Source: Pohlia nutans | Lineage: Eukaryota; Streptophyta; Bryopsida; Bryales; Mniaceae | Direction: 5' to 3' | DNA: 64,000 nucleotides | NCBI GenBank assembly: GCA_022496805.1 | Contig: CM040103.1 | Span: forward strand, 9,628,001 to 9,692,000 | In this document: piece by piece, positions 24,450 to 35,800 of the stretch | How the letters are laid out: the number at the start of each line of letters is the position of its first letter | Position numbering within the stretch: the stretch's first letter is position 1 | Position numbers and translations under genes: made by a program | The notes under the pieces: model-generated | Told to the model about the DNA's origin: nothing | Seen by the model: only the letters and a program-made list of their open reading frames with translations | Databases searched by the model: none

Positions 24450-24695
24450 CCCTTAATCCTTAAACGACAATTCCTTTCCTAATACCACACCCCAAAATCT
24501 CTTTTAAATTCCATTTTAAGCATGATTTTGTGTTTAATTTACTTTAGCTTTATTCTAAAAAAGTATAGATCTCTCTAAGGTGCTCGGTTTGGCATTTTAA
24601 AAACCCCATTTGGTACAATGAAGTAGAAGTTATGAGCAAGATTCTCCCAAAATATAACCAAGTTCGTGGGGCTTGCATCGTCGTTTAAGGGTTAA
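24446..24695 (+). mobile_element. TTAA element family H, short copy
   Basis: 250 bp. Left end TTAACCCTTAATCCTTAAAC, right end read inward TTAACCCTTAAACGACGATG. It abuts family G through one shared TTAA. The interior (GAAGTAGAAGTTATGAGCAAG) matches the 404-bp H element at 19152 in the opposite orientation. Confidence 0.8.
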
Positions 24696-24704
24696 GGTAG
24701 TATC

Positions 24705-24962
24705 CAAACATGATAAAAAAAACCGCACTCAAAATTGACTTCGGTTCTTTTTGCCTCGTTTGTGTGCGTGCGCGTGTAGTAAGCTATTAACTTTGTTTGC
24801 AATTTCAATACCTTTCTAATGGTATGTTACACACTCCAAAGTTCCAAAAATTACAGTCAGAAATTGCAAAATATAGTGGTTGCGCACGTAGTGGGTGTGC
24901 ACAAAAACGTGACAAAAAGAACCGCAGTCAATTCTGAGTGCGATTTTTTTTACCATGTTTTG
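24705..24962. mobile_element. Inverted-repeat element, about 258 bp
   Basis: Outer arms AACATGATAAAAAAAACCGC and, from the right, AACATGGTAAAAAAAATCGC continue into CTCAAAATTGACTTCGGTTC versus CTCAGAATTGACTGCGGTTC. This is a long-armed MITE-like structure of unassigned superfamily; no clear target duplication was found. Confidence 0.7.
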
Positions 24963-25292
24963 TTATAGTGCACATAAATTAATTTACATGCCATGACGTG
25001 ACAATCTAATGGAAATTTACATACAGAAGCCTAAACAGTTACACGTTATTTCTATAGCTCAAAATTAGGTGTTAATTTGATGTTAAAAATGGATGTATTT
25101 TCACCCTCATGCTCGTAGGCATTCTACCAAAATGTGCAACAAAACATTACCTCATGTTCTTGACAAAAACCAATGTTGAGCACATCAGTCATTTCAATCT
25201 TAACCAGATTGAGAGAACTGCTCAATTTCTGAAGCAAGGTCCAAGTCTAAGGAATTATGCCGTAAATCGTACATCCTGTCCTCAGATACAAT
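24963..25292. other. Intergenic, nothing recognised
   Basis: No supported gene or repeat. Confidence 0.45.
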
Positions 25293-25614
25293 AGGGGTTG
25301 TCACACCTCTTTCTTCTGATTTTCAGAGAATGGAGAATGGGGGGTAGCACGCTCTCCTTGAATGGCAGTGGGTTCATTCTTAGAGATTAAAGAATCTCTA
25401 TTCTTCTCCTCTACGGGTGAAGAATGATTCTTGGAGAATGGAGAATGGCCCATGCTTGGAGGATGAGTAACCAACTAAAAACCTCAGTATTCTCCATTCT
25501 CAATCTCCACAAACCACAAAAGGGGTGTCACACCTTCTCCATGGAGAAGCTATTCTATTGGCTCCTCTTTTTCCTCATTCTCCATTCTCCATTCTCCGAG
25601 GTGTGACAACCCCT
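25293..25614. mobile_element. MITE with GGGGTTGTCACACC ends
   Basis: Terminal inverted repeats AGGGGTTGTCACACCTC on both ends, with AAT directly flanking each side as a possible 3-bp duplication. The interior repeats GAGAATGGAGAATGG words in both orientations. A second internal GGGGTGTCACACCTT near 25517 suggests nested or rearranged ends. Confidence 0.75.
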
Positions 25615-25747
25615 AATACTGGAAATTGTGATTCTGCGAGGGACATCCTATTAGCTCAAGGATAGTAAGAGGCAAGAGCTTCTTACCTCCATGAATTAGT
25701 TTCTTGTGGATCCATTTAAAGAATTTTGCGGCACAGGTTTGCATTTT

Positions 25748-25928
25748 CACTACAAGCAGAAGGTGTTGCTTTTCACTCCTGTGTGTCAAACGGCGCCTCT
25801 TTGCACTCACCAATTTTTTAGTTGGACTTGGTGAGTGTGATTTGCCACGTAGAACAAACGTGTACAATGAAAAAAGCGACAATGAACAAGATCCTCTAGA
25901 GTGAAAAACGATGCCTCTGCTTGTAGTA
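25748..25928. mobile_element. CACTA-type miniature element, TTT duplication
   Basis: 181 bp starting CACTACAAGCAGAAGG and ending TCTGCTTGTAGTA (last base mutated from G), flanked by TTT on both sides. CACTA ends with a 3-bp duplication define the CACTA (En/Spm) superfamily. A homologous copy lies at 56908-57087. Confidence 0.85.
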
Positions 25929-26559
25929 TTTTGAAACTCACATTACAACCACCTTCAATGTCAATCACATTACCCGATTGGAAAAAGAAACAGTGATACA
26001 AGTGAAGTTGCAAATTTAGTATGAGTTTAGGAAAGGGTATAACTTAAATGTGTTATAGAATGTTACTTTTGCAACTTCAATGAAATTTGGTTCAAAAAAT
26101 AAAATGAGAAGCAAAATGTTAGTAATTATATGTACGGTCAAACTTTCAAGAAAAATAATTAGATGCTCATTTGATGAATTTATTTTTAAGCAGTTTTTTT
26201 TAGAATTTGAAATTTGATGTAATTGGTAATTTGAATAGAATCCTAAAAATAATTTTCACCATAATAATTTGTATTTTAAAAAAATTTAATTTTCACCAAA
26301 AATTTTAACTGGAGATATTTACCAAAAAAAAATTGTAACCAGAGATAATACCAAAACGTTTAATGTCCATTTATTATTCACCGAAATAATTTTTATTTTT
26401 AAACAATTTTATTCTTAGAATTTGAAATTCGGTATAATTGGTTAAAACTATACAGTCTATTCTAAAAAAATTAGAAAAATTCAAATGAGAGAACATCATT
26501 AGTTTCCCAAATAGTAAATTTTATAACACTAGAAAAATACTAAGGTTATTTTCTTTGAA
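25929..26559. other. Intergenic AT-rich sequence
   Basis: Contains imperfectly repeated 'aattttcaccaaaa' and 'gaatttgaaattyggtataattgg' words around 26200-26450. No gene seen. Confidence 0.45.
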
Positions 26560-26742
26560 AACTCTCCTTAGTGGAGTTTAACATGGATTTAACATGATTT
26601 AAATTGGGTTGAATAGTAGACTTGTTTTTCTATCTATACATATTTTTTATTTTTTATAAAAATAAATTTTTTTCATCGTGGGTAGCTTATAAAAAAAAAG
26701 GATAGCGACCATAAAATGGTTGTTTGGTCATTTAAGGGTTAA
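26560..26742 (-). mobile_element. Truncated TTAA element, family B
   Basis: On the minus strand it begins TTAACCCTTAAATGACCA and shows the family B palindrome ACCATTTTATGGTCGC. Its terminal TTAA (26739-26742) is shared with the family C element that follows, the same B-C arrangement as at 1360. Confidence 0.65.
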
Positions 26743-27390
26743 CCCCTACATGTTCTCACCCTCTTCAGATTTGGCTGTTTTCCACAAATGCATGATGAAA
26801 TGCAACTAAGAGGTATATTTTCAACTTTATGAATGAATAAAAGTTGTACATTATGAATTTTAGATTCTATCTACATGATTAGATTTGCGATTGCTGTGAC
26901 CAATATTTTTCAATAAAATTTGAAACTTAAAATTTAAAACTCTTTTGTAATATGATTATGAATAAGATATTGACAATCTAATAATGAAATTTGTTGAGAT
27001 GGGTTCAAATGTAATATTCTAAGTGTAGTGATTTTTGGAGATTTTTTGATTGCTTAATTTTAGTAGTTGACTTTTTCAAGAGCACTTCTAGACTAAAATC
27101 TTTTAAATTTTGGGTAGAACACTACAACATGAAATGAGGCATTTATTTTTCAGAGGTCATCCATTTTCTAATCTTGGGTGGGACACTACAACATGAAATG
27201 AGGCATTTATTTTTCACAGGTCATCCATTTTCTAATCTCGTTTCTAATTGGATCACACATGCACGAAGCTTACTTCCCATAAAAGCTTCAGTAAAAAATC
27301 CACAATGCAAAAAGTGCATGATGGATGAGAAAACGGATTTCAAATACGTACATCATGCAAAATACGCATGGTTGGACGATCAGAGGTTAA
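26739..27390 (-). mobile_element. TTAA element family C with internal tandem duplication
   Basis: Left end TTAACCCCTACATGTTCTCA, right end degenerate AGGTTAA at 27384-27390. It is longer than other C copies because a segment of about 58 bp (GGGTAGAACACTACAACATG onward) is duplicated in tandem around 27112-27236. Confidence 0.75.
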
Positions 27391-27571
27391 AGGGTTGATG
27401 GAGATAGTAGATACATTGGCATATATTTGTCATTTTTGTAAATAGAAACTTCCAAATTGAGATCCCAATAGCTCATTAAAATCGTGTCGATGTGAATTTC
27501 AACTTCACTTCTCAAATCCATAGGAGGTGTGGAAACATGCCAAATACAAATGGAATATTAGTATATATTAC
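27391..27571. other. Short intergenic stretch
   Basis: Nothing recognised. Confidence 0.4.
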
Positions 27572-27851
27572 TACCGTACCAGGAAGGCAAGGTCGGCAGA
27601 AAATAATTCCCCAAAAAAATGCCGAAAAAATAAATAAATTTATCAAGTATTTTGTCGAAATCAACAAAAATGAAGTCAACAAAAATTGTAGACAAAAAAC
27701 AAAGGAAAACGTGTAGCCGCTAGTAAAATTCAATGTTAGTTATTAATAGCCGAATTTTTAATAATTATTTTTGAAAGTGCCGACCCCTACTTTTCAAACT
27801 TTAATTAATTATTCGACATGAAAGTGCTGACCCTGCCTTCCTACTACGGTA
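27572..27851. mobile_element. MITE with TACCGTA ends
   Basis: Left TACCGTACCAGGAAGGCAAG and, from the right, TACCGTAGTAGGAAGGCAGG are inverted repeats. The outermost TA on each side is a possible TA duplication, which would place it in Tc1/mariner. The same end type bounds the 991-bp element at 46879-47869. It directly abuts the retrotransposon remnant. Confidence 0.7.
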
Positions 27852-28280
27852 GAACAAAGATGTCATTGCAACGCTAGATTCAAACCAGACATCCTTTGCG
27901 TAAAAGGACTCCTATACAAAAATGACCCACCATCACATCCATCAAACAACCTCACAATTCAATTTATTGAATTTACATACTGTAATGACAGATTCCCACA
28001 AACAACAATAGATATTAAAAATCAAAAATACCAACCACTTATTAACAACATTATTAATTTAGGATGGAAAGTTGACCCACTCATAGTCATCACGGCAGGA
28101 GCTAGAGGCACAACACATATCCCCTCAATGAAACTCCTCGAAACAAAATTTAAATTACCAGAAAACGCCATTAAACACACATTCAAAGAAATAAACACCA
28201 TTGCTATACATCATGCCGGATCAATTATTCTACATAAAAGAAAAATAGAAAATAACCAACCACTGCCAATAGATTATTGA
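27852..28280 (+). pseudogene. Non-LTR retrotransposon, C-terminal remnant
   Basis: An open frame with no start codon runs from the edge of the neighbouring MITE to a TGA. It reads ARFKPDILCVKGL, then IQFIEFTYCNDRFPQTTI, KYQPLINNIINLGWKVDPLI, VITAGARGTTHIPS and HKRKIENNQPLPIDY. The RPD.LCV, EFTY.NDRF and GW.V.PL....GAR motifs are, from memory, typical of the region after the reverse transcriptase domain in certain plant and protist non-LTR elements. No RT catalytic motif is present, so this is a 5'-truncated copy. The frame is undamaged, suggesting a fairly recent insertion. Assignment to a clade is not possible here. Confidence 0.6.
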
Positions 28281-28562
28281 ATAAAACAAAACAAACAAAC
28301 AAAAGGTAGGTAGGTAATGGTGAAGACCACTACTTATTTCTTTTTGTGTTTTTTGTTTGTTTAGCTCACAGTACACACTTGTCTCAGGGAGATGGGACGG
28401 GGCCGGTTGGTTGGTACAAACTTTCCTGCCTATGAATAATTCACTAGCAGCACGAAGTCATGTATATCACAATAAACTCTCAGACGGACTCCACGGGAAT
28501 CGAACCCGGACCGCACAATTGTAACATAAACGCCCTTCTCCAACCAACCTTGGAACCATGAC
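28281..28562 (-). mobile_element. 3' flank of retrotransposon with tRNA-like B box
   Basis: After the stop codon come an A-rich stretch with CAAACAAACAAA, then GGTAGGTAGGTAATGGTGAAG. On the minus strand, GGTCCGGGTTCGATTCCCG is a perfect T-arm/B-box. A loose A-box-like GGTTGGTTGGAGAAGG lies about 45 nt before it. Full cloverleaf pairing was not found, so this is a tRNA-derived SINE or the element's own 3' region rather than a working tRNA. Confidence 0.45.
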
Positions 28563-29147
28563 TTGGCGACCACCAGCAAAACAAACATCAATTTATACCC
28601 GCACAAGTTCTAATTTAACGCATTTTACTAGTGTTACTAGTATTTATCTCTGGTTACTAAAGTGTCTATTCTCGAAAGAGGTGAGTAATCTTGTACCAAT
28701 GGACCTTTGTCCGGTGGGCATTGGCTCATTGTCAAGACGAACAGACACTTTATTCACGCCGGCCTCGAAAGAGGACTGGAGTTTATATCTATATATTACT
28801 AGTAAAAAGGACTCTTTGGACCTTTAACCCTAAATGTCATCAAAGCCCTACGGGCTTGTTTATGAAAGAATAATGGGGAAAAAGGTGATTTTCTCAACCA
28901 AAATTGAAATGAATTGAGGCTTTGGAAAAAATGATTAAAAAACTAAGCTAAATTTAGAAAATATGTTTAAATTAAACAACTGTGAAACAATTTACAATCA
29001 AATGAAAGAATCGGGAGAAGAAGGGAGCTTCAATTGGGCAACAAAGCATTTATTTATTTTTAAAAAGAACAAAAAAAGGCTGGCCAACAACGACTCACAA
29101 TAGACTGATTGTTGTTTTCTTTTTTCTTTTTTCCCAGAGACAACAAA
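28563..29147. other. Intergenic, nothing recognised
   Basis: Short frames near 28558-28873 have no recognisable product. TTTAACCCTAAATGTCATC at 28824 is a weak TTAA-end-like word. Confidence 0.4.
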
Positions 29148-29270
29148 AACAAGTGGCTAGTCGCGAAGTCTCTGCCTTGATATTTACCCTATATTTACTT
29201 TTACGACTTGTTTATGCTCTTCAACCGTTTCCGTAGTCTCTCCCTTGTAGAGCAGACAAAAAAAATAAAA
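29148..29270. repeat. Copy of the 7.1-kb repeat
   Basis: AAGTGGCTAGTCGC, then ATTTACCCTAnATTTACTTTTAC, CTTGTTTnT and TTCAACC match 7135-7265 in order. The copy ends just before the promoter of the acyl carrier protein gene. Confidence 0.6.
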
Positions 29271-29279
29271 AAAATAAAA

Positions 29280-29776
29280 AAAATTCCAAGTATGAATGAG
29301 ATGAGATGCTGATGTGGGCACCGGGGAGTCATAAACCCTTTCTAGGGTTTTCAGCTTCATTCTCCCAAACCCCCAGTCGTCGTCTCCCGTCACCTTCTCA
29401 ATCGTTCTTTCGCGAGGTACCCTTCACTTTCTTCTCTCCATTTTGAGCATCCCATATCAATTTTTGGCTGTAAGAAACCGCTTCTCGATCCGGAACAAAT
29501 TTCACAATTGTGCGTTCATCGATCGCGCTAGGTCACCGGATTGTGCAGCTCTCTTGTTCTAGGGTTTCTGATTCAATGGCGACCATTATGTTGAATCTGT
29601 GTTTTAGGGTTTCGTGACCATTGTAGGAATTCTTGTTCTAGGGTTTCTGTTTCAATCGTGGCCATTTGTGGCGTTTTTTTGGTAGGAATCTGTGTTTCTG
29701 ATTCAATGGTGACCGTGTTTATTGTTGTTTTGTTGTAGGAAGCTTAGACTCGCGGAGTTAGTTTGAATAATTCAAA
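29280..29776 (+). promoter_or_regulatory. ACP promoter, telo-boxes and leader intron
   Basis: AAACCCTTTCTAGGGTTTTC near 29333 and repeated CTAGGGTTTC words (29560-29650) are telo-box-type motifs, common near plant translation and mitochondrial gene starts. CGAG|GTACCC at 29417 and TTGTTGTAG at 29738 frame a probable 322-bp intron in the 5' untranslated region, leaving about 38 nt of leader before the ATG at 29777. Confidence 0.55.
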
Positions 29777-31149
29777 ATGCAGGCTGTGCGAGCTGCCGTG
29801 TTGAAGCACATGCGAGTGGGAGTGCAAGCTGTGCAAGCTCCCCTCTTCACGAATGGCTTCCGGCTATTGTCCACCGAGGCTCAAGGGACGTACTTGGACA
29901 AGCACGTCGTCACCGACCGTGTCTTGAGCGTTGTCAAGAAAATGCAGAAAGTCGATAGTGCTAAGGTACTGTATTCTTTTTTCCAGTTCTCCTGGAAAGT
30001 ATATGACTATTACCTGTCTAACCCCTAAGCGTCCACTCTGTATTGTAGGAAAATTGGACTCCCTGCTGGTTTTGTGTGAAAAGGACTTCAGTTTGACACG
30101 ATCGACACTGTTGATCTTGTAGTATAGAACAAGAGCTTTAAAATGATGTATTATTGTAATCAAATGAGAATATGCCACCGTTGCAAAGTTAAGTGATGCA
30201 GATGGCCATATTGGGCGTTTTAGACGCTTAGGGCTTAAATCCTATTCTTTGCTCCTTTTGGCTGCCTCATGTGGAGAGGTGCCCTTATGAATCATTCATG
30301 TCATTACCACCTTAGCAACATCTCGAGATATCAGTAATAACACAATGAGAAGGGAAGATACTGCACAAACTGAATAGTTAACAAAGTTATCACATTTGTA
30401 GCATACTAAGGTAACTATACCTAAAAGGGAGCATTTATCTTAAAGCGTGCGGATCTACTATTATGTGACATTTCACAGTGCGTATCTACTACAGCTGAAA
30501 TGTCTCACTGTAATGGTTACGCTCGGTTCAAGGTAAATGCTCCCTTTTAAGTATAGTTACCTTATAGAGTTTCTTCCTCCAGGCCTGGACTCCTTGCAGA
30601 TGAATTTCCCAACTTCAGAGTGCAGTTGAAGACCCTCATAAATGACTAACCCTACAAAGCAGATTTAGCAGGGTTTGTCCCTGAAGCTTGTTTTTGCGAA
30701 TAACATATGAGCTACAATAGCTAAAATCAATGCTATTATATGTTCATTGCATCAAAGAACACACTGCAATGAATATCATTATGCTACCACATAAGCTTGT
30801 CTCCATAAGAGATGATCTCATTGACCTTTGGTTTTTACAAATACACTTGACTTCAGATAGGGCTTTGTCACTTCCAGAGCTTTATAGAACGCACACGGAA
30901 GTTCTCTATACTACAAGTTTGGAACTGCTTGTTACAAAGGGGCTAAGAATGGTGTGTTTGTGCATGGAACAGGTGACTCCGAACGCGCACTTTCAGAACG
31001 ATTTGGGACTTGATAGCTTGGACACTGTAGAGGTTGTCATGGCCTTTGAGGAAGAGTTTGCGATCGAGATCCCTGATGCAGATGCTGACAAGATATTCTC
31101 TTGTGCTGATGCCATTGAGTACATTGCATCTCAACCTCGGGCAAAGTAG
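29777..31149 (+). CDS. mtACP: Mitochondrial acyl carrier protein
   Basis: Two coding exons, 29777-29965 (63 codons) and 30973-31149 (58 codons plus TAG), are joined in phase 0 across a 1,007-bp GT-AG intron to give 121 residues. Residues 1-35 are basic, hydroxylated and lack acidic residues until STEAQG, as expected of a mitochondrial presequence. The core has the 4'-phosphopantetheine site [14 protein letters not shown] (Ser78), then [17 protein letters not shown] and the closing helix. The DSLDTVE form is the mitochondrial rather than plastid type. Its role is to carry acyl chains in mitochondrial fatty acid synthesis, including the lipoate precursor, and plant homologues also associate with complex I. 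The exon 2 acceptor is CATGGAACAG|GTGACT; the 139-codon frame starting at 30730 is just intron read-through. Three repeats sit in the intron. Confidence 0.93.
30018..30239. mobile_element. Degenerate TTAA element in ACP intron
   Basis: Left CTAACCCCTAAGCGTCCA and, from the right, TTAAGCCCTAAGCGTCTAA are inverted ends about 220 bp apart. The left TTAA has mutated to CTAA. A CGCCCAATATGGCC near-palindrome lies inside the right end. Confidence 0.65.
30408..30564. mobile_element. 157-bp MITE in ACP intron
   Basis: Inverted ends AGGTAACTATACCTAAAAGG and, from the right, AGGTAACTATACTTAAAAGG continue into GAGCATTTA. TA flanks each side, suggesting a TA duplication (Tc1/mariner-like). Confidence 0.8.
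30675..30800 (-). repeat. Dispersed repeat shared with kinase intron 8
   Basis: GAATAACATATGAGCTACAA, ATGTTCATTGCATCAAAGAA and ATCATTATGCTACCACAT are found in reverse complement at about 52005-52125. Here it lies in the ACP intron. No terminal structure could be defined for this copy. Confidence 0.75.
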
Positions 31150-32550
31150 GGAAATGATTTGCCATAGTTTTGGTTTTGGCAGTGGAATACCATCTGTGGT
31201 TCCCTCTGAGTTGAGTGGGTGGCTCTCTGCATTTGATTGAAGATCTTACACAATAAATGTTGTCAATAGTTGTGCAATTGACTGGTGTGTTTGTATTCAT
31301 GTGGTCAGTCAGTACAATCTGTTCTTCGTATTTCAGGTGTTAGCCTTGTAATGGTCATGGCTCACTTGGAATGGGCTACAGGTGATGGTCAACTTCATTA
31401 ACTTCATTAACACACTAGAGTTAACCGAAAAGAAGCCCACCCTAACCTCCCTTTTTGCTCTACTTCTAACCTCTCTTTTGAGCTATACTTGGGTTGAATA
31501 GTGTCATGTCATAGATTGTCCCCTTATGGGCCATGGGCTTGGAGGTTTGGTAGAAGGTGTGGGAGTCATTGCGAGGTGTGGAGAATAATGACAGTGGCTT
31601 GCTTTAGATTGTCTCCCAACTCATCATGAATTAGTTTTCGGTCTATTTATATTTCAATATGAGTTCAAGAGGAGTTCAAGGGGAGTTTGCTAAAACTTTC
31701 CTTTTTGAGCTGACTTTTCGGATAACTCTACTGACTGTTTGTGACCTTTTACTGCAAGTAAATGATTTTGCTCATGGTGTGGGTAGGATTACAAACTGGG
31801 GCTCCTAGTAAAGCAGTGTCTTCCATTCTTCAGGAAAAAGCTTACCCAACTGAGATTTTCCAGTGCAATTTTATCCCCCAAATCTTATTGTTTAAGCAAG
31901 TGAGGAGTCTATCTTTGTTTATCTTCGTAGATCTACACATTGAGCTTAAGAGTACTCCGTAATTAGCAACAAGTAGTGCGTAGCAAATAAATCAAAGTTC
32001 AGGTGTGTACAAACATTTTTTGCTCACAATTTGTGACTTCGTCTTCATATCTGGATCACTTTTGATGGGGGCAGGATTAAGCGATTGGATCGATTGCATT
32101 TGTTAACGTCTTTGTTGAAATAGTGTTTTGGGGAACTTGCGTTTTTTAATTCTCGAGAAGTGAATGAAGTGCCTATACCCTGATTCTGACACTGGGTTAC
32201 GGTTCTCAATTGAATTCTCCTAACAACGGTTGAGTGACCTAATCTGCAGGTTTTGAATAGAGCTACAGTGCGCAGTGCGGTTGCCATTGTATCTCAAGTA
32301 AGATACCTGCTCACAGTACAAATTTCTTTCTGCAAGATAATTCAATTTCTCTACGTGTCTTTTTATACAGAAGTCCTGCTAATTCTAACAGGAAGTTGAT
32401 CCAAAGTTTGTAGAGCCCTAACCACACTACTAGAAATCTTGTCCAATGTGATCTTTAACGACTAAATGTTCACTGTGACTTGTCTACAGTGACTCAAAAT
32501 CACAATTTCATGGTTACAGTGTCTTCGATGACGAATTCATTGTTGTAGCA
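31150..32550. other. ACP 3' region and intergenic
   Basis: The first 150 bp probably form the ACP 3' untranslated region (AATAAATG at 31252). Beyond that no gene is supported. A minus-strand frame at 32045-32287 has no recognised domain but lies downstream of the PG-repeat exon and could be exonic. Confidence 0.4.
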
Positions 32551-32883
32551 TCAAATTTTCCACTCTTGTTCATGGTACTTTTTCATACCAATTCCGTAGA
32601 TGATCCGATTGGGAGGGTACACTCTTGGTATATTCTTAGTGGGCGGTTTAGGAGGCCGTGGCTGTTGGCGTTGAAAAAACTTGGGGTACCTTCGACCCAT
32701 TGTAACTTGGGGCCCGGTGCAGAAAGTACGTTTGATGTTGTAAGTCTGAGGTCCTGGTCCAACAGGAATGTCTCTGGGCCATCGGTAGCTTGGAATGGTG
32801 TAGGCAGGGACTTGAGGGAGCGTCGCTTCTTTGTTGGGATCGTAAGCTCCGGGACCTGGATAGTCAAATATGACAAACGCCAT
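32551..32883 (-). CDS. Sperm-tail PG-rich repeat (SHIPPO/CIMAP-like) protein, likely one exon
   Basis: 110 codons starting MAFVIFDYPGPGAYDPNKEA. Two PG-rich units are visible: YPGPGAYDP followed by QVPAYTIPSY, and VGPGPQTYNI followed by a FCTGPQVTMGRRYPKFF block. The spacing of PGPGxY to a PAYxI/G block is that of SHIPPO repeats in ODF3/CIMAP and STPG proteins, which bind microtubules in cilia and flagella. Family members usually carry more repeats, so further exons may exist. The sequence TTTGACTATCCAG just before GTCCCGGAGC could even be a splice acceptor, which would make the ATG internal to an intron. Such proteins are kept mainly in plants with swimming sperm. Confidence 0.6.
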   Translation of the reverse strand: MAFVIFDYPGPGAYDPNKEATLPQVPAYTIPSYRWPRDIPVGPGPQTYNIKRTFCTGPQVTMGRRYPKFFQRQQPRPPKPPTKNIPRVYPPNRIIYGIGMKKYHEQEWKI

Positions 32884-35800
32884 GCAAATATTGATGATTT
32901 CCTCACCACCTTAATTGCTTCATAGATCTGCTTATAACATTCTTGAATAGTTGTGAGAACTCATCCTTCCCCACAATAGATGGAAACCCAATGAAAACAA
33001 TATCAAAGTCTGAGCTTTACTATAGAAAGCATGCATGGGATGTCTTCTTTTACTAAGGGTGTTTGTGCTACTCAAAGAGTCTAGATTCTTTTGCCAAGGT
33101 AACTAATTGCTTTTTGATTGTGAGGTCAAGAATTTGTAAGAATCTCTTGTTTTTTGTGATGCTATATCGAAAACGTTGTGTGTTCATCGTTTTCCTAGAT
33201 GGATTTCAAGTGACATGTGCATAAAGGAGCTTTGATGTTTAACTCAATGTTGACTCATGTTTCCTCATCACTAAAACTGATGGATTCTTATAGTGAAATG
33301 TTCTTCATTTTACAAGATTCAATCAGTTTGAGAATGGTGTATTACACGATGTTATTTTGTCTTGGTCACAAGCTACTTTTAAGAAGTTATTTGAACTCAA
33401 TGGGGAGTTTCTTCTTCAAAGATTTTGAATTCAATATGTGAGAAGATTGTGTTTGAAAAAAGATCAAGAATATTTTGAATGTCCTTATTCCTCTTTGAAG
33501 TAAGAGATAGATTCAAGGTGTTTAAAACTCTTAAAGAACGTTTTAGAAGCTTATGGCAAGGAACATACCAAATTATTTTATGATGTGAATTTCCATGGTC
33601 ATAAGTTTGAAACTGGCCTAAATGAGGGAGTCCTCGATGATTTCCAATGATGTTCATGCCATAGCTGATAGTTTGAAGAGTGAAGAAAGAAGGGAATAGG
33701 AGACGATGATTGAGGTTGAAGAGGCATGAACTAAACCACACAAAACTGTATATACACTAGTGTTGGGCTATATAATGTGCAACTATATTAGTATGAAGTT
33801 TTAATAGTAGATATTATAAAATTTAGTGAATGCATATGGTGTAATGTGAGACTAAGTCATAAGAACCTTTGACATCCTTATGACCAAGTGAGAAGAATCT
33901 TCAAGTGATGACTTACTTCATGTGATGAAGTGATGAATAGTTTCAAATGATGCATAGAAGAATCGTTGAATTCAGGTGGCATGACATGCTTTACCTAAAA
34001 GAGAGAATAAAATATATAATAGTAATGTGTACCATCAACTCCAAATGTTTTGGGAACCCATTGTCCAAGAACATTCATAATTCTAAATTCTTGCCATTGT
34101 TTCATTGCAAATACAAAGTTCATGTGAATTGAACCAAAGTCCATTTTCATTTTCAACAAATTCATACAAAGGCCATGGATTAGTTGGTTTTTTTTTAACT
34201 CAAAACCAATTAAGTATGTGAATTCAAGAAAGATGAAGGGATGTTGTGATAATAATTTTTTGGAGTTTCAAGTTGCACAAAAGCATTATACTTCATGAAT
34301 TTATTCAAAAGTTAAGTAACCATTAATGATATTTTGTTATTCATATTTGATTCTAACCAATATATCAAACAATTGCAAATTTACAATGACCAAAAAGTCA
34401 ACAATGTGATTCCTCTTGAGCAAAATAAATGAAGTCATTGTGTTTGTTCAAGATGACCTTTTATAACGTACTCTTCCTTTTAAAATTAACCATTGTTTTG
34501 AAAAACCAAGGTTTTGTTTATCCACCCAATACCCCTAATTTCCTTCAGTTTTTTCAACTCATTTTTAATTTAAAAAAAAATCACTTAAAAAATTAAATGG
34601 TAAATATCTTCCAAAAAGAAGTATATTTCACTTCAATGAAAAGTCACAATAACCATTTTGTCGTGTAAGTCCTTCAACCGGTTTAGTTACGTTGTTAATG
34701 CCTAACTTTTGACACAACCCTAATTTTACTCCAACCCTAGTTGCTAATTGAATTGCAATTCATTCGATTGTAACATTGAATTTTATATGTACATTTGGCC
34801 TAGTGGACTTTGGTGTGCAATCTTAAACAAATGAACTCTTGATTCACAATACCCTATTAAAGGATATGTGCAGTTGTGTAAATTTTAAAAGATGCTCAAA
34901 TGATTTTTTTTTAGATATTCGATTGTTGCTACTAGTTCGGGTATTGAAAAGAGCATTGATTTATTTTGAAAGTTGTTGTCAATTTTAGTGCAAGGATTTT
35001 ATTGCCAAATGGTGTGACGATCCAATAATTTCATTTTTAACATTGAGCTATTGACTTAAACATAAGATTGTACTGTGTGAGCTTGTACAAATGGACTTTT
35101 GTTATTCTCTAGTTTAAAAAATAAATTTGAATCTTTCTTGCACAAAGTATTGACTTTGATGATTGTAGAGACTTAGCAATAAGCACTGTACATTATTTAT
35201 AAGAACTTGTTTAGATTTTCTCACTTCATTGTAGACTTGTATGACTTGCGTTGTTGCTACAATTATGATATGTGTAAGCAATGAAAGTTATGTATTGGAG
35301 AATGAAAATAATCAAAAATCAAGTTACCATAATGAGTTGCAATTAGAAAGATTCATGAATATACTATTTTTTGAAATTTGTAAGTTATTTTTATATTGGT
35401 GGCATCATTTTTATTACAAGATAGTAAGATGTGTATTGGAATTTGAAGCTTTTGATGTTCAATTATGCTTTACTTTCCATAAGCAATATCAAAATTGAAT
35501 ATGAATATATGCATTGTTGACGGAGAATTCAATGAAGAAACATAAATCTTTATATATTTGCAATTTGAAGTTTTTCCATGAGAAAAGTACTCAAAATGTG
35601 ATACATAACATTTTCATGTATAATAAATGGGTTTGTATTTATTTATGATCAATATGTAACGAAGTGACCTTCAACAATACCAATTGCTTCTTCTAAAATT
35701 CAATGAATACATATAGTGATGAAATATTTATGTATATGCATTGGAATGATAAGAAAATGTGATGTACTTTTTTATGCCACTTGTTGAGAGATTGATGTAT

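Noticed and set aside
28480..28562. Functional tRNA gene on the minus strand
   Set aside because: The T-arm is perfect, but acceptor, D and anticodon arms do not pair.
30730..30972. Upstream extension of ACP exon 2 to an ATG at 30730
   Set aside because: It reads through the intron; the family length and the phase-0 acceptor at 30973 fit a join to exon 1.
32566..32925. 119-codon plus-strand frame opposite the PG-repeat exon
   Set aside because: Only the minus strand shows an ordered domain (PGPGAY units); the plus frame is its shadow.
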